DNA of 64,000 nucleotides. Origin: Rhodococcus sp. B50 (lineage in GTDB: Bacteria; Actinomycetota; Actinomycetes; Mycobacteriales; Mycobacteriaceae). The notes beneath the pieces were generated by a model. It saw only the letters and a program-made list of their open reading frames with translations, was not told where the DNA came from and did no database searches. The position numbers were made by a program, and so were the translations under genes. The DNA is taken from the NCBI RefSeq assembly GCF_013602415.1, contig NZ_WPAG02000002.1:2049480-2113479 (forward strand). The letters run 5' to 3'. Below, in pieces: positions 40,401 through 49,181 of the stretch (position 1 is its first letter; every line of letters starts with the position of its first letter).

Positions 40401-42900
40401 GAGCGTGCGGCTCGACCAGGTGCAGCCGGCCCATGAGATCACCCCGGCGCTCGCGTCGGGCGCGATGAGCCACGGCGCGCTCAACTCCAATGCCCACGAG
40501 GCTGTCGCCCACGGCACGAACATGGTGGGCGGCATGTCGAACTGCGGTGAGGGCGGCGAGCACATCTCCCGCTACGGCACGATCCGTGGGTCGCGTATCA
40601 AGCAGTTCGCGTCCGGCCGCTTCGGCGTGTGGGCCGGTTACCTCGCCGATCCGATGCTCGAGGAGATCGAGATCAAGATCGCGCAGGGCGCCAAGCCGGG
40701 CGAGGGCGGCCAGCTGCCCGCCAAGAAGGTCACGGTGGAGATCGCCGCGGCCCGCGGTGCGACCCCGGGCGTCGAGCTGGTCTCGCCGCCGCCGCACCAC
40801 GACACCTACTCCATCGAGGATCTCGCCCAGCTCATCCACGACGCCAAGGCGGCTCGGGTGCGGGTGATCGTCAAGCTCGTCTCGTCCGAGGGCATCGGCA
40901 CGATCGCCGTGGGGGTCGCGAAGGCCGGCGCCGACGTCATCAACGTCGCCGGCAACACCGGCGGCACGGGCGCGGCCTCGGTGACCTCGCTGAAGTACGC
41001 GGGTCGCTCCGCCGAGATCGGTGTGGCCGAGGTCCATCAGGCCCTGACGGCGAACGGTCTGCGCGACAAGGTCGTGCTGCGCTGCTCGGGTGCGCACCAG
41101 ACGGCGTCGGACGTCATCGTCTCCGCTCTGCTCGGCGCCGACAGCTTCGAGTTCGGCACCACCGCGCTGATGATGCTCGGCTGCGTCATGGCGAAGAACT
41201 GCAACGTCAAGTGCCCGGCAGGCCTGACCACGAATCCCGAAGTGTTCAACGGTGATCCGCGGGCGATGGCCCAGTACCTGCTCAACATCGCGCACGAGAC
41301 GCGCGAGGTGCTCGCCCGCCTGGGTCTGCGTTCGCTGCGCGACGCGCGCGGCCGCGCCGACCTGCTGCACCTGCTCGACCACCCGTCGAGCGTCGGACGG
41401 CTGGATCTGCGAGCGATGCTCGCGGTGCTGCCCGAGGTCCACATCGACAATCCCGTGTACATGGAGAAGGATTACTCGCTCGACGACGCGTGGGTGGCCC
41501 GGATGCGCGAGGCCCTCGTCGACACGCAGGAGCTCACCGTCGCGCTCGGCGACGGCGTGCACCTGACGAACAACAACAAGAGCGTCGGCGCGCAACTCGC
41601 GATCGACGTCGAGCGCATGCTCAACCACGAGGATCTCGGTGAGCTGCCGGCCGTGCTCGGCGACGAGCGCGGGCGCCGGTGGCTGCGCGACAGCACCGTC
41701 ACGATCACCACCTCCGGTTCGGCCGGCCTGTCCTTCGGGGCGTTCTGCAACGACGGCATGCACATCGAGCACACCGGTACCGCCAACGACGGCGTCGGCA
41801 AGGGCCAGTGCGGTGGGCAGATCGTGCTGCGTTCGCCCGGCGGCGGAAGCAACCGCAGGGGTGGCAACGTCCTCATCGGCAACTTCGCGCTCTTCGGTGC
41901 CACGGGGGGACGCCTGTTCGTCGAGGGCGAGGCCGGCGACCGGTTCGCGGTGCGCAACTCCGGTGCCACGGCGGTCGTCGAGGGTGTCGGCGAGTTCGCC
42001 TGCGAGTACATGACCAACGGTGCGGTGCTCAACATCGGCGAGTTCGGCAAGGGCTTCGGCAACGGCATGTCGGGCGGGTTCGTCTACCAGTACGACCCCG
42101 AGGGTCTGCTCCCCCGCAAGGCCAGCGCCGACTCGATCGTGCTCGGATCGATCACCGGCGACGATCCGCAGGCCGCGATCCACAATGCCGCCGTGCTGCA
42201 GCTGCTGCACCTGCACGTCGAAGCGACCGGCTCGGCGAAGGCCCGTTTCCTGCTGGACAACTGGCAGGTCGAGCAGCACCGGTTCGCGTACGGCATGCCG
42301 CGCGCGCTGCTGCAGTACCAGGACTTCGACGAGATCCTCGGCGCAGCGTCGCGCAAGGACCTCGCCGCCGAGGTCGCCACGGCGCTCGTGGCGCACCAGG
42401 TGCGCAAGTTCAAGGACAACTACCGCTCGGGCATCCCCGTCGCGGGCGGGGTCACCCCCGACGCGACCGACACCGAGACCATGTACGCGCTGCTCAACAA
42501 CTACACGGTGCTCGCCGCCGCGCAGGAGATGGCGCTGCAGAAGGTTCCCGGCGCCACCGACGTCGCCGACCCGGCGGTGCAGAAGGCCGCGCGCAATCTG
42601 CTGCTCACCGAGGACTTCTTCCTCGTCGCGAAGCTCGAGCGATACGCCCTCGCGGCGATCGCCGACCACACCGACGAGCAGCTCGCGGCGCTGGTCGCCG
42701 ACAAACGCCTGAACGACTACAAGCAGGCCTTCGCCCTGCGCAACGTCCGCTCGGTCGATGCGCCCGGCACCTACGGCTGGATCCTCGTGCAGAGCCGCAA
42801 GAATCTCGACGCCGCGGGTCGCCTGCCCGGTTACGAGGAACTGTTCGCACGCAACGCCGTCCCGAACGTCCTCACCTCCACGATGGGAGTCTCCGCGTGA
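37405..42900 (+). CDS. gltB: Glutamate synthase large subunit, C-terminally extended
   Basis: The 1831-aa product has the GltB order: class II glutaminase with Cys19 after a short propeptide (DKSSCGVGF); a central domain; the FMN/2-oxoglutarate barrel with SHGALNSNAHE and AQGAKPGEGGQLPAKKV (from about residue 1018); a cysteine cluster at 1260, 1266 and 1270; and a GXGXG beta-helix (GNVLIGNFALFGATGG). About 240 further helical residues follow, beyond the usual 1500-aa length. It would make two glutamates from glutamine and 2-oxoglutarate. AGGAGG precedes the GTG. Its stop overlaps the next start (GTGA), and that gene encodes a CysJ-like reductase, not GltD. Confidence 0.88.
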   Translation: MTHASDTGLYDITLDKSSCGVGFITRKDGVQTHDVLTRGHEALCVVPHRGGMSAEGVGDGAGINVDLSVEFFSEIVGKPLQAGNFGIGNFFLPTESAARPDAEELVSSALARIGVTVLAVRDVPVDDSVLRPAATKYQLPIRQWIFTRPAACDSVDEFDRLLHGVLLEVEARAYTEPGLGGLYPLSLSARTQVLKNRLNSHEVIPYFRDLTDPRHAVHTLFFHTRFSTNTDPHPTMAQPFRLMAHNGELNTDRKNRLFEGALARAMGRDIIRPPGQSDSCRFDQTLASRIAHNDLDLVTAVVQMMPPAWENDTELSPQVRAMLEFFSLYEEKNDGPAALIFGNGTVVGARLDRLGLRPLRTVETEEYLAVTSEAGQFGFPPETVLRRGRIEAGGMLYFDHRTRRSYETVEALELLAAQQDYASLVDEARRDLDALPEVPAEKAGSPLRYNGDLGRYQRYVSYSINQESFRFMLDPMLASGQERISAMGYGNAINALSDQEGGVAKYFSQRFAQVTNPSLDSIREADGMTLRVALGARPGSGAPASSATQIVVPTPILTHLDMLRIREQTDTPVQRFEMLYSPVFDDAKANAAALAAAIDGTADAIADFARESGGIAVLTDRHVSTDRAGLPMVLTVAAVNQRLIDEGLRLRVSVIVESGQLVSSHHIAATLGFGAAAVYPLTVQMRAEEKYGDDADTAFLKFRKAAEKSLMKTMGRVGLCTVESYIGGEFFEPSYLDTSDEVLARWFPNVKSPVGGVGFETVAQAVADWHRRALDVETEKDVPLLGLFKERAEGAGHSFGTTAVRGFVDMTEEPVTLPVEKEAEPDLTDALRLLPLHRLSDAHGLDDAAYRYGGFRALTPEEIDSFEITPGYRAFARTMADERAQRPAALRDVLALPADVTYAVTAEDFTKEMGRFARFGNNSMLVRGISAARVGESEFVLRLTGPLADDHRRPDALAASLVARFGDAVVSSRCYGDTLTVHAIGDAARYLEQVRQAPLSVRLDQVQPAHEITPALASGAMSHGALNSNAHEAVAHGTNMVGGMSNCGEGGEHISRYGTIRGSRIKQFASGRFGVWAGYLADPMLEEIEIKIAQGAKPGEGGQLPAKKVTVEIAAARGATPGVELVSPPPHHDTYSIEDLAQLIHDAKAARVRVIVKLVSSEGIGTIAVGVAKAGADVINVAGNTGGTGAASVTSLKYAGRSAEIGVAEVHQALTANGLRDKVVLRCSGAHQTASDVIVSALLGADSFEFGTTALMMLGCVMAKNCNVKCPAGLTTNPEVFNGDPRAMAQYLLNIAHETREVLARLGLRSLRDARGRADLLHLLDHPSSVGRLDLRAMLAVLPEVHIDNPVYMEKDYSLDDAWVARMREALVDTQELTVALGDGVHLTNNNKSVGAQLAIDVERMLNHEDLGELPAVLGDERGRRWLRDSTVTITTSGSAGLSFGAFCNDGMHIEHTGTANDGVGKGQCGGQIVLRSPGGGSNRRGGNVLIGNFALFGATGGRLFVEGEAGDRFAVRNSGATAVVEGVGEFACEYMTNGAVLNIGEFGKGFGNGMSGGFVYQYDPEGLLPRKASADSIVLGSITGDDPQAAIHNAAVLQLLHLHVEATGSAKARFLLDNWQVEQHRFAYGMPRALLQYQDFDEILGAASRKDLAAEVATALVAHQVRKFKDNYRSGIPVAGGVTPDATDTETMYALLNNYTVLAAAQEMALQKVPGATDVADPAVQKAARNLLLTEDFFLVAKLERYALAAIADHTDEQLAALVADKRLNDYKQAFALRNVRSVDAPGTYGWILVQSRKNLDAAGRLPGYEELFARNAVPNVLTSTMGVSA

Positions 42901-44660
42901 CCACCACCGGCCCGTTCATTCCCCTCGACGCTCCGTTCACCGCCGATCAGCGGTCGTGGCTCTCCGGCTTCGTCGCCGGGATGCAGACCCGGCTGTTCTC
43001 CGGTGGTCCTGCCGACGATGCCGGGACCACCGGTTCGGCACCCGCTCTGCACGTGCTGTACGGCTCGCAGACCGGTACTGCCGAATCCGTCGCCGAGGAC
43101 GCCGCGGCCGCGGCCCGCGCCCAGGGCTTCGCGCCGGTGGTGTGCGCTCTCGACGACATGGACCTCGACCGGTTCGCCGGTCTGGGTCAGGTCCTGATCG
43201 TCACGTCCACCTACGGCGAAGGCGAGATGCCCGACAACGCCGAGCTGTTCTGGGAGGCCCTGTCGGCCGAGAGCGCCCCGCGCCTCGAGGGCATGAACTT
43301 CGCAGTGCTCGCCCTCGGCGACACCGGCTACGACGGGTTCTGCCAGGCCGGCAAGCTCATCGACATGCGTCTCGAGCAACTCGGTGCGCAGCGCATCGTG
43401 CCGCGGGTGGACTGCGACGTCGAGTTCGAGGACCTCGCCGCGACGTGGATCGCCGAGACGCTGCCCCTCGTGGCGGCGGTCGAGGGCATCGTGGGCGACG
43501 GTGCCCCCGCTCCGGCCGCGCCGGCAGCACCCGCCCGGGCGAAGTCGCAGTGGACCCGTAAGAACCCCTATCCCGCGGTGCTGACGTCGAACGTGCTGCT
43601 GTCCGGACAGGACTCGGCCAAGGAGATCCGGCACTACGAGTTCGCGCTCGCCGATTCCGGACTCGAATACGAGGCCGGCGACGCGCTGAACGTCGTGCCG
43701 GTCAACGACTCCGAACTCGTCGCGGCGATCCTCATCCGGTTGGGCCTGGACGGCGCGACGGTCCCCGAGGGCCACGACGACACGCTCGAGCACCTGCTCA
43801 CCTACAACTACGAGATCACCGCGCCGTCCGTCGACCTGCTCGAGGAGATCGAGAAGCACACGGGCAACGAGGAACTCACCTACGTGCTGCGGCACGGCGA
43901 CAAGGCCGCGCTCGACGAATGGTTGTGGGGCCGCGACATTCTCGACGTGCTCCTGCTCGATCCCGCACCCGAGCTGTCGGCCGAGCAGTTCCTGGCGCTG
44001 CTGCGTCCGCTGCAGCACCGCGCGTACTCGATCTCGTCGAGCCCGAACGCGTGTGACGGTTCGGTGCATCTGACGGTCGCGGCGGTGCGCTACGGCACCG
44101 ACGACCGTGAGCGGCGCGGGGTGTGCTCGACCTTCCTCGCCGACCGTGTCGGCGAGAGCAAGGTCGGCATCTTCGTGTCGAAGAACAAGGCCTTCCGCGT
44201 CCCCGCCGACGACACTGCGCCGATGATCATGGTCGGCCCGGGCACCGGCATCGCACCCTTCCGCGGTTTCCTCCAGGAACGTCGCGCGCGCGGCGCCACG
44301 GGCAGGAACTGGTTGTTCTTCGGCGACCAGAAGCGCGGCTGCGACTACATCTACGAGGACGAACTGGCCGAGTTCGTCGACTCGGGTGTACTCACCCGTC
44401 TGGACCTGGCGTTCTCCCGCGATCAGGCAGAGAAGATCTACGTCCAGACCCGCATGAAGGAGCACGGCGCGGAGCTGTTCGCGTGGCTCGAGGAGGGCGG
44501 TCACTTCTACATCTGCGGCGACGCGTCTCGGATGGCGAAGGACGTCGACCGTGCGCTGCACGAGATCGTCGCCGAGCACGGCGGCATGAGCGAGGAGCAG
44601 GCCGCCGAGTACATCACCGCCCTCAAGCGCGAGAAGCGGTACGTGCGCGACGTGTACTGA
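42897..44660 (+). CDS. Diflavin reductase, CysJ-like (sulfite reductase flavoprotein type)
   Basis: The 587-aa protein has an N-terminal flavodoxin domain (LYGSQTGTAESVAEDAA, TSTYGEGEMPDNAELFW), an Ala/Pro linker near residue 205, an FAD domain with RAYSISSSP, and an NADPH domain with MVGPGTGIAPFRGFLQERR. It ends in YVRDVY like CysJ and P450 reductases. It moves electrons from NADPH through FAD and FMN to a partner. Translation is coupled to gltB by GTGA, and no sulfite reductase hemoprotein gene is present. The likely partner is therefore the glutamate synthase; a sulfite or P450 partner elsewhere is the alternative. Confidence 0.88.
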   Translation: MTTTGPFIPLDAPFTADQRSWLSGFVAGMQTRLFSGGPADDAGTTGSAPALHVLYGSQTGTAESVAEDAAAAARAQGFAPVVCALDDMDLDRFAGLGQVLIVTSTYGEGEMPDNAELFWEALSAESAPRLEGMNFAVLALGDTGYDGFCQAGKLIDMRLEQLGAQRIVPRVDCDVEFEDLAATWIAETLPLVAAVEGIVGDGAPAPAAPAAPARAKSQWTRKNPYPAVLTSNVLLSGQDSAKEIRHYEFALADSGLEYEAGDALNVVPVNDSELVAAILIRLGLDGATVPEGHDDTLEHLLTYNYEITAPSVDLLEEIEKHTGNEELTYVLRHGDKAALDEWLWGRDILDVLLLDPAPELSAEQFLALLRPLQHRAYSISSSPNACDGSVHLTVAAVRYGTDDRERRGVCSTFLADRVGESKVGIFVSKNKAFRVPADDTAPMIMVGPGTGIAPFRGFLQERRARGATGRNWLFFGDQKRGCDYIYEDELAEFVDSGVLTRLDLAFSRDQAEKIYVQTRMKEHGAELFAWLEEGGHFYICGDASRMAKDVDRALHEIVAEHGGMSEEQAAEYITALKREKRYVRDVY

Positions 44661-44695
44661 ACCGTCGTGCACCGCTGAGGTGCACCGAACTTCCG

Positions 44696-44739
44696 CGAAG
44701 TCGCTTGCGCACTGCCTAGACTGTGCGCAAGCGACTTCG
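44696..44739. terminator. 17-bp hairpin between cysJ-like and EF-G-like genes
   Basis: Arms at 44696-44712 (containing GAAGTCGCTTGCGCA) and 44723-44739 are exact complements around a 10-nt loop. The right arm runs straight into the AGGAG of the next gene. It may terminate the gltB operon, act as a 5' leader structure, or be an operator: the loop contains TAGACT, a -10-like hexamer. Confidence 0.6.
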
Positions 44740-44751
44740 AGGAGCAGATCG

Positions 44752-46794
44752 ATGGCCGATCGCACCGCAGCACGCAGCCGGCAGGCACCGACCGCCGACA
44801 GTCCCGACCGGATCCGCAATGTTGCCCTGGTGGGGTGCAGCGGATCCGGGAAGACCACCCTTGCCGAATCCCTCGCCGTGGCAGCGGGCGCCGTCGGGCG
44901 TGCCGGGCGCGTCGCCGAGGGCACGACGGTGTCCGACTACGAGGAGATCGAACAGCGGCACCGCCGGTCGGTGCAGCTGTCCGTGGTGCCCCTCGAATGG
45001 AACGGCATCAAGATCAACCTGATCGACACGCCGGGACACCCCGACTTCGACGCGGAGGTCCGTGCAGGCCTGCACGCGGCCGACGCGGCGATCTTCGTCG
45101 TCTCCGCCACCGATCCGATCAGCGCCGCGACCCGCGCGCTGTGGCGCGAGTGCGACGACGAGGCGGTTCCCCGCGCGATCGTGGTGAACAAACTCGACGT
45201 CGCCCGGCACAGCTACGACGACATGCTCTCGGACTGCCACGACGCCTTCGGGTTGGGGCCCGACACCCTGCGGGCACTGTTCTATCCCGTCTACGACGGC
45301 GACCGCCCGATCGGATCGATGGGCCTGCTGACGGGCCGCAACTACGGCGAACCCGGCCCGTGCCCGGTCTCCACCGAGGCACGCGAAAGTCTGGTGGAGG
45401 CCATCTCCGGCCAGGACGACACGCTCATGGAGCGGTTCATCGCCGGCGAGCAGCTCGACACCGCCTCCCTGCAGGAAGGACTGACCCGCGAGATCCTGGC
45501 GTGCACCCTGCACCCGGCCGTCCCCGCGGACGAGACGGGTATCGGGTCCGTCGAACTGCTCGAATTGATCACCACCGGCTTCCCCGACCCGACGCACCGC
45601 GGTCGCGGGGCACCGCAGTGCGACCCGGAAGGTCCGCTCGCAGCGCAGGTCGTGCGCGTGGCCGGCGACTCCTATGTCGGGCGGATCAGCCTCGTGCGCG
45701 TGTACTCCGGCACGCTGCGACCCGACACGATCGTGGCGCTGGCCGACGGCGACCACGACAGCCGCGAACGCATCCCCGCCCTGACGAGCCCGTTCGGCAA
45801 ACAGCAACGCCCCGTCGGCGAGGCCGTCGCCGGAGACATCGTCTCCGTCGGGAAACTCGCGACGGCACAACCCGGAGACGTCCTGCACGACCCGGATCGT
45901 CCGGTCTCGCTCGACCGATGGCCGACCCCGACACCGCTGCTGCCCGTCGCGATCGAAGCACATACGCGCACCGACGACGACAAACTGTCCCAGGCCCTCT
46001 CGCGCCTGGCCGCCGAGGATCCTGCGCTGCGTGTCGAGCAGAATCCCGAGACCCACCAGCTCGTGTTGTGGTGCACGGGTGAGGCGCACTCGGAGCTGGT
46101 CCTCGAACGGCTGCGTACCCGGCACGGTGTGCAGGTCGACACGGTCGAGCATCGGGTGCCGTTGAAGGAGACCTTCGCCGCCTCCGCGAAAGGCCACGGC
46201 CGGCTCGTCAAGCAGTCCGGCGGACACGGTCAGTACGCCGTCGTCGACGTCGAGGTCGAGCCGTTGCCGGTGGGCAGCGGTGTCGCCTTTGCCGAGAAGG
46301 TGGTGGGGGGCGCGGTTCCGCGCCAGTTCATCCCGTCCGTGGAGAAGGGTGTGTACGCGCAGGCCGAGAAGGGGGTGACGACGGGATATCCGCTCGTCGA
46401 CGTGCAGGTCACCCTGGTCGACGGTAAAGCCCACTCGGTGGATTCGTCCGACGCGGCCTTCCAAGCGGCAGCGGGGCTCGCCATGCGGGACGCGGCCTCG
46501 CACAGCACAGTTCGAGTGCTCGAGCCGGTCGCTGCCGTACGGGTGATCGTGCCCGAGGAGTTCCTCGGAGCCGTCCTGGGCGATCTGTCCGCCCGGCGCG
46601 GACGGGTACTCGGCACCGAATCCCCCGAGCCGGGAATCGCGTTGCTGCGCGCGGAGGTTCCCGAGCTCGAACTCGGCCGCTATCCGGTGGAACTGCGGTC
46701 CATCACGCAGGGCACCGCCGACTTCGCGCGCCAGTATCTGCGGCACGAACCGATGCCCGAGAACCTCGCCGCCCGTTACGGGGAGTCGGACTAG
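44752..46794 (+). CDS. Elongation factor G-like GTPase, FusA2 type
   Basis: The 680-aa protein has EF-G domain order: GTPase domain with P-loop GCSGSGKTT, switch region DTPGHPDFDAEV and NKLD; domain II with LVRVYSGTLRPD; and domains III-V with GHGRLVKQSGGHGQYAVVDV. The P-loop departs from the GHIDAGKTT of canonical EF-G, a mark of the EF-G-like FusA2 branch. Its role is probably a specialised ribosome function rather than general translocation. The family is common in actinobacteria but its function is poorly defined. GGAG lies upstream of the ATG. Confidence 0.88.
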   Translation: MADRTAARSRQAPTADSPDRIRNVALVGCSGSGKTTLAESLAVAAGAVGRAGRVAEGTTVSDYEEIEQRHRRSVQLSVVPLEWNGIKINLIDTPGHPDFDAEVRAGLHAADAAIFVVSATDPISAATRALWRECDDEAVPRAIVVNKLDVARHSYDDMLSDCHDAFGLGPDTLRALFYPVYDGDRPIGSMGLLTGRNYGEPGPCPVSTEARESLVEAISGQDDTLMERFIAGEQLDTASLQEGLTREILACTLHPAVPADETGIGSVELLELITTGFPDPTHRGRGAPQCDPEGPLAAQVVRVAGDSYVGRISLVRVYSGTLRPDTIVALADGDHDSRERIPALTSPFGKQQRPVGEAVAGDIVSVGKLATAQPGDVLHDPDRPVSLDRWPTPTPLLPVAIEAHTRTDDDKLSQALSRLAAEDPALRVEQNPETHQLVLWCTGEAHSELVLERLRTRHGVQVDTVEHRVPLKETFAASAKGHGRLVKQSGGHGQYAVVDVEVEPLPVGSGVAFAEKVVGGAVPRQFIPSVEKGVYAQAEKGVTTGYPLVDVQVTLVDGKAHSVDSSDAAFQAAAGLAMRDAASHSTVRVLEPVAAVRVIVPEEFLGAVLGDLSARRGRVLGTESPEPGIALLRAEVPELELGRYPVELRSITQGTADFARQYLRHEPMPENLAARYGESD

Positions 46795-46823
46795 CCACCA
46801 CGCCTTCCGGACAGCGTGTCAGC

Positions 46824-47606
46824 ATGAACGCCATGAGTGTTCTGCTGTGCTTCCACGCGCACCCCGACGACGAGGTGTTCCTCACCGGTGGCGTGATGCG
46901 CCGGGCCGCCGACGCCGGACACCGGGTCGTGCTCGTCGTCGCCACCGACGGAGCCCGCGGGGAGTATCCCGACGGACTGCTCGCACCCGGCGAATCCCTC
47001 GCCGCACGGCGCACGAAGGAACTCGACGAGTCCGCTCGCGCGCTGGGTGCCGCGCGGGTGGTGTCCTTCGGCTACGGCGATTCGGGGATGGCCGGCACGA
47101 CCGGCAACCACGACCCGGACGCCTTCGCGAACGCCGATCCGAGCGAGGTGGGAGCACGGCTGGCCGCTGTGATCGAGCAGGAACGCGCCGATGTCGTCAC
47201 CATCTACGACGCGCACGGCGGATACGGCCATCCCGACCACATCCAGGTCCACCGCGCCGGGGTGCACGCCGAACGCGTGATCGGGCACGACGCCGTCTAC
47301 GAGGCCTCGACGAACCGGGATCACCTGAAGCGGCTGCTCTCGGCGCTGCCGGACGCACCGGACGACGTGCGGCCGCCGGATCTCGAGACCTTCGGTCTGC
47401 CGGAGTCGGAACTGACCACCGCGGTGGATGTGTCGACGGCGCTGGGCGCCAAACGCGCGGCGATGGTCGGTTACGAGTCGCAGATCGGCGACTTCGGGCC
47501 GATGCTGACCATGCCCGAGGAACATCTGCGGGCCGCGTTCGGTATCGAATGGTTCCGGCGACGCGGTCTTGCGCCCGGTCTCCAGGAGACCGAGCTCCCG
47601 CTCTGA
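46824..47606 (+). CDS. PIG-L (LmbE/MshB-like) deacetylase
   Basis: The 260-aa enzyme has the zinc motif FHAHPDDEVFLTGG and a late GGYGHPDHIQVH, as in N-acetylglucosaminyl deacetylases and mycothiol-related MshB/Mca proteins. It is shorter than MshB and is probably a paralogue acting on another N-acetylated sugar conjugate. The ATG at 46833 is an equally possible start. The gene follows the EF-G-like gene by 29 nt on the same strand. Confidence 0.87.
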   Translation: MNAMSVLLCFHAHPDDEVFLTGGVMRRAADAGHRVVLVVATDGARGEYPDGLLAPGESLAARRTKELDESARALGAARVVSFGYGDSGMAGTTGNHDPDAFANADPSEVGARLAAVIEQERADVVTIYDAHGGYGHPDHIQVHRAGVHAERVIGHDAVYEASTNRDHLKRLLSALPDAPDDVRPPDLETFGLPESELTTAVDVSTALGAKRAAMVGYESQIGDFGPMLTMPEEHLRAAFGIEWFRRRGLAPGLQETELPL

Positions 47607-47693
47607 CCGCGCCGGCATCGCCGCCGCGGCCGTTTGATCGTTCCGGTGCTCGGGTACCGCTCCCCTGCACCTACGAACGAAGGACGGACGTCG

Positions 47694-47888
47694 ATGGACA
47701 ACGCCCCCAAGCACGGCTCCGGCCGCCCCGAGGACAACGACGACCTCACCGGCCAGAAGATCAAGAACCTCGTCGACAAGCTCGAACAGAAGGTCGAGAA
47801 CGAACGCGAGGAGGAAGGTGCGGCCGGCAGCATCTCGGATCGGGTGAAGACGGAGAAGGTCGAGCCGGACGATCAGGCCCCCGAGTGA
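47694..47888 (+). CDS. Small acidic protein, unrecognised
   Basis: The 64-aa protein is very rich in Asp, Glu and Lys, with a predicted helical or coiled-coil middle (TGQKIKNLVDKLEQKVENER) and disordered ends. GAAGGA lies about 10 nt before the ATG. Third-position GC is high, supporting a real gene. It resembles the small hydrophilic proteins seen in stress regulons, but I cannot name a family. It ends 7 nt from the convergent alcohol dehydrogenase gene. Confidence 0.65.
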   Translation: MDNAPKHGSGRPEDNDDLTGQKIKNLVDKLEQKVENEREEEGAAGSISDRVKTEKVEPDDQAPE

Positions 47889-47895
47889 GCCGCGT

Positions 47896-49056
47896 TCAAC
47901 CGTAGATCCGCGCGTAGAGATCGCGGATCTCGTCGGCCGTCGGGATCCTCGGGTTGTTGTTCGGGGATCCCGACGCCAGTGCCTGCTCGGCCATGACCGG
48001 GACCCGATCGTCCCAGGTCCGCCTGTCGATGCCGTACGACTTCGGCGTCGGCACCTCCACGTCGCGGCACAGTTCCTTCAACGCGACGACCAGGTCGGCA
48101 GCGGCCGTCGCATCCGAAGCATCCGCCGACGCCGCGCCGAGAGCGCGAGCACAATCGGCGTAGCGGGATTCGGCCGCATCCACCGAGAATTCGGTGACCG
48201 CCGGGAACAGCATCGCGTTCGACAGGCCGTGCGCGACGTGGAGGTGCGCCCCGATCGGGCGGCTCATGCCGTGCACGAGCGCCACGCTGGAGTTGGAGAA
48301 GGCGATCCCCGCCTGCGTGGCGGCCAGCATCATCTGCTCGCGCGCTTCGGCGTCCTGCCCATCGGCGTATACCCGGCGCAGCATCCGCCCGATGGTGCCG
48401 ATCGCCTGCAACGCCAGGCCGTCGGAGAACGGGTTCGCCTTCCTGCTGACGTACGCCTCGATGGCGTGGGTGAGCGCGTCGACCCCGGTGTCGGCGGTCA
48501 GCCGCGGCGGCATGGTCAGGGTGAGTCGGTAGTCCACCACGGCAGCGACCGGCAGGAAGGCCAAGCCCGGGCACAACATCTTCTCGTCGGTGTCGCTGTC
48601 GCTGATCACCGTGAACTGCGTTGCCTCCGAGCCACTCCCGGCAGTGGTGGGCACCGCGATGACCGGCAGGGCGGGTCCGGAATTGATGCGCGGAGCCTTG
48701 TAGTCGCGCATGTGCCCGCCCTGCCGGGCGAGCAGTCCGATCGCCTTGGCCGTGTCCATCGGGCTCCCACCCCCGAATCCGACGACGCAGTCGGCGTCGT
48801 GCTCGGTGACGGCCGCAACCCCGGCGTCGAGCGAGGCGGTGGTCGGGTCGGGAACGGTCTCCGCGAACACTGCGGGCTCGAGTCCTGCCGCCTTCAGGGT
48901 CGAGACCATGCGGTCCACGGCGCCGGTGCCGACGAGATATCGGTCCGTCACGATCAGCGGCCGGATATGGCCGAGACCGGCGACGACCTCACCGAGTTCG
49001 TCGACGGCTCCGCCACCGATCCGCATGATGCGTGGAAGCGCGATGGATGCAGCCAC
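47896..49056 (-). CDS. Iron-containing alcohol dehydrogenase
   Basis: The 386-aa enzyme has the family motif GFGGGSPMDTAKAIG, VPTTAGSGSEATQFTV, and the metal-binding helix SNSSVALVHGMSRPIGAHLH followed by HGLSNAMLFP. Family members oxidise or reduce primary alcohols and aldehydes with NAD(P). A GTG start with GAAGGG upstream is used. No neighbour indicates the substrate. Confidence 0.93.
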   Translation of the reverse strand: MAASIALPRIMRIGGGAVDELGEVVAGLGHIRPLIVTDRYLVGTGAVDRMVSTLKAAGLEPAVFAETVPDPTTASLDAGVAAVTEHDADCVVGFGGGSPMDTAKAIGLLARQGGHMRDYKAPRINSGPALPVIAVPTTAGSGSEATQFTVISDSDTDEKMLCPGLAFLPVAAVVDYRLTLTMPPRLTADTGVDALTHAIEAYVSRKANPFSDGLALQAIGTIGRMLRRVYADGQDAEAREQMMLAATQAGIAFSNSSVALVHGMSRPIGAHLHVAHGLSNAMLFPAVTEFSVDAAESRYADCARALGAASADASDATAAADLVVALKELCRDVEVPTPKSYGIDRRTWDDRVPVMAEQALASGSPNNNPRIPTADEIRDLYARIYG

Positions 49057-49124
49057 GTGGGTCCCTTCGTCGCATGTGCCGTTCCCTGTTGTCTACCGCA
49101 TCGCGCTCGCGGGCGGGTCGGTCT

Positions 49125-49179
49125 CGGCCGACGAAGCGGTCGGCGGTAGCACCCGGCCGACGAAGCGGTCGGCGGTAGC
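49125..49179. repeat. 26-bp direct repeat, period 29, beside the hydrolase gene end
   Basis: Identical 26-nt copies lie at 49125-49150 and 49154-49179, and a degenerate third copy (AGCCGACGAGCCGGTCGG) is the 3' end of the adjacent gene. The series looks like duplication of the gene's terminal ADRLVG-coding sequence into the intergenic space. Confidence 0.8.
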
Positions 49180-49181
49180 GG

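Noticed and set aside
37360..42669. Open frame of about 1770 codons on the strand opposite gltB
   Set aside because: It is a by-product of high GC and codon bias; the plus strand encodes clear glutamate synthase motifs throughout.
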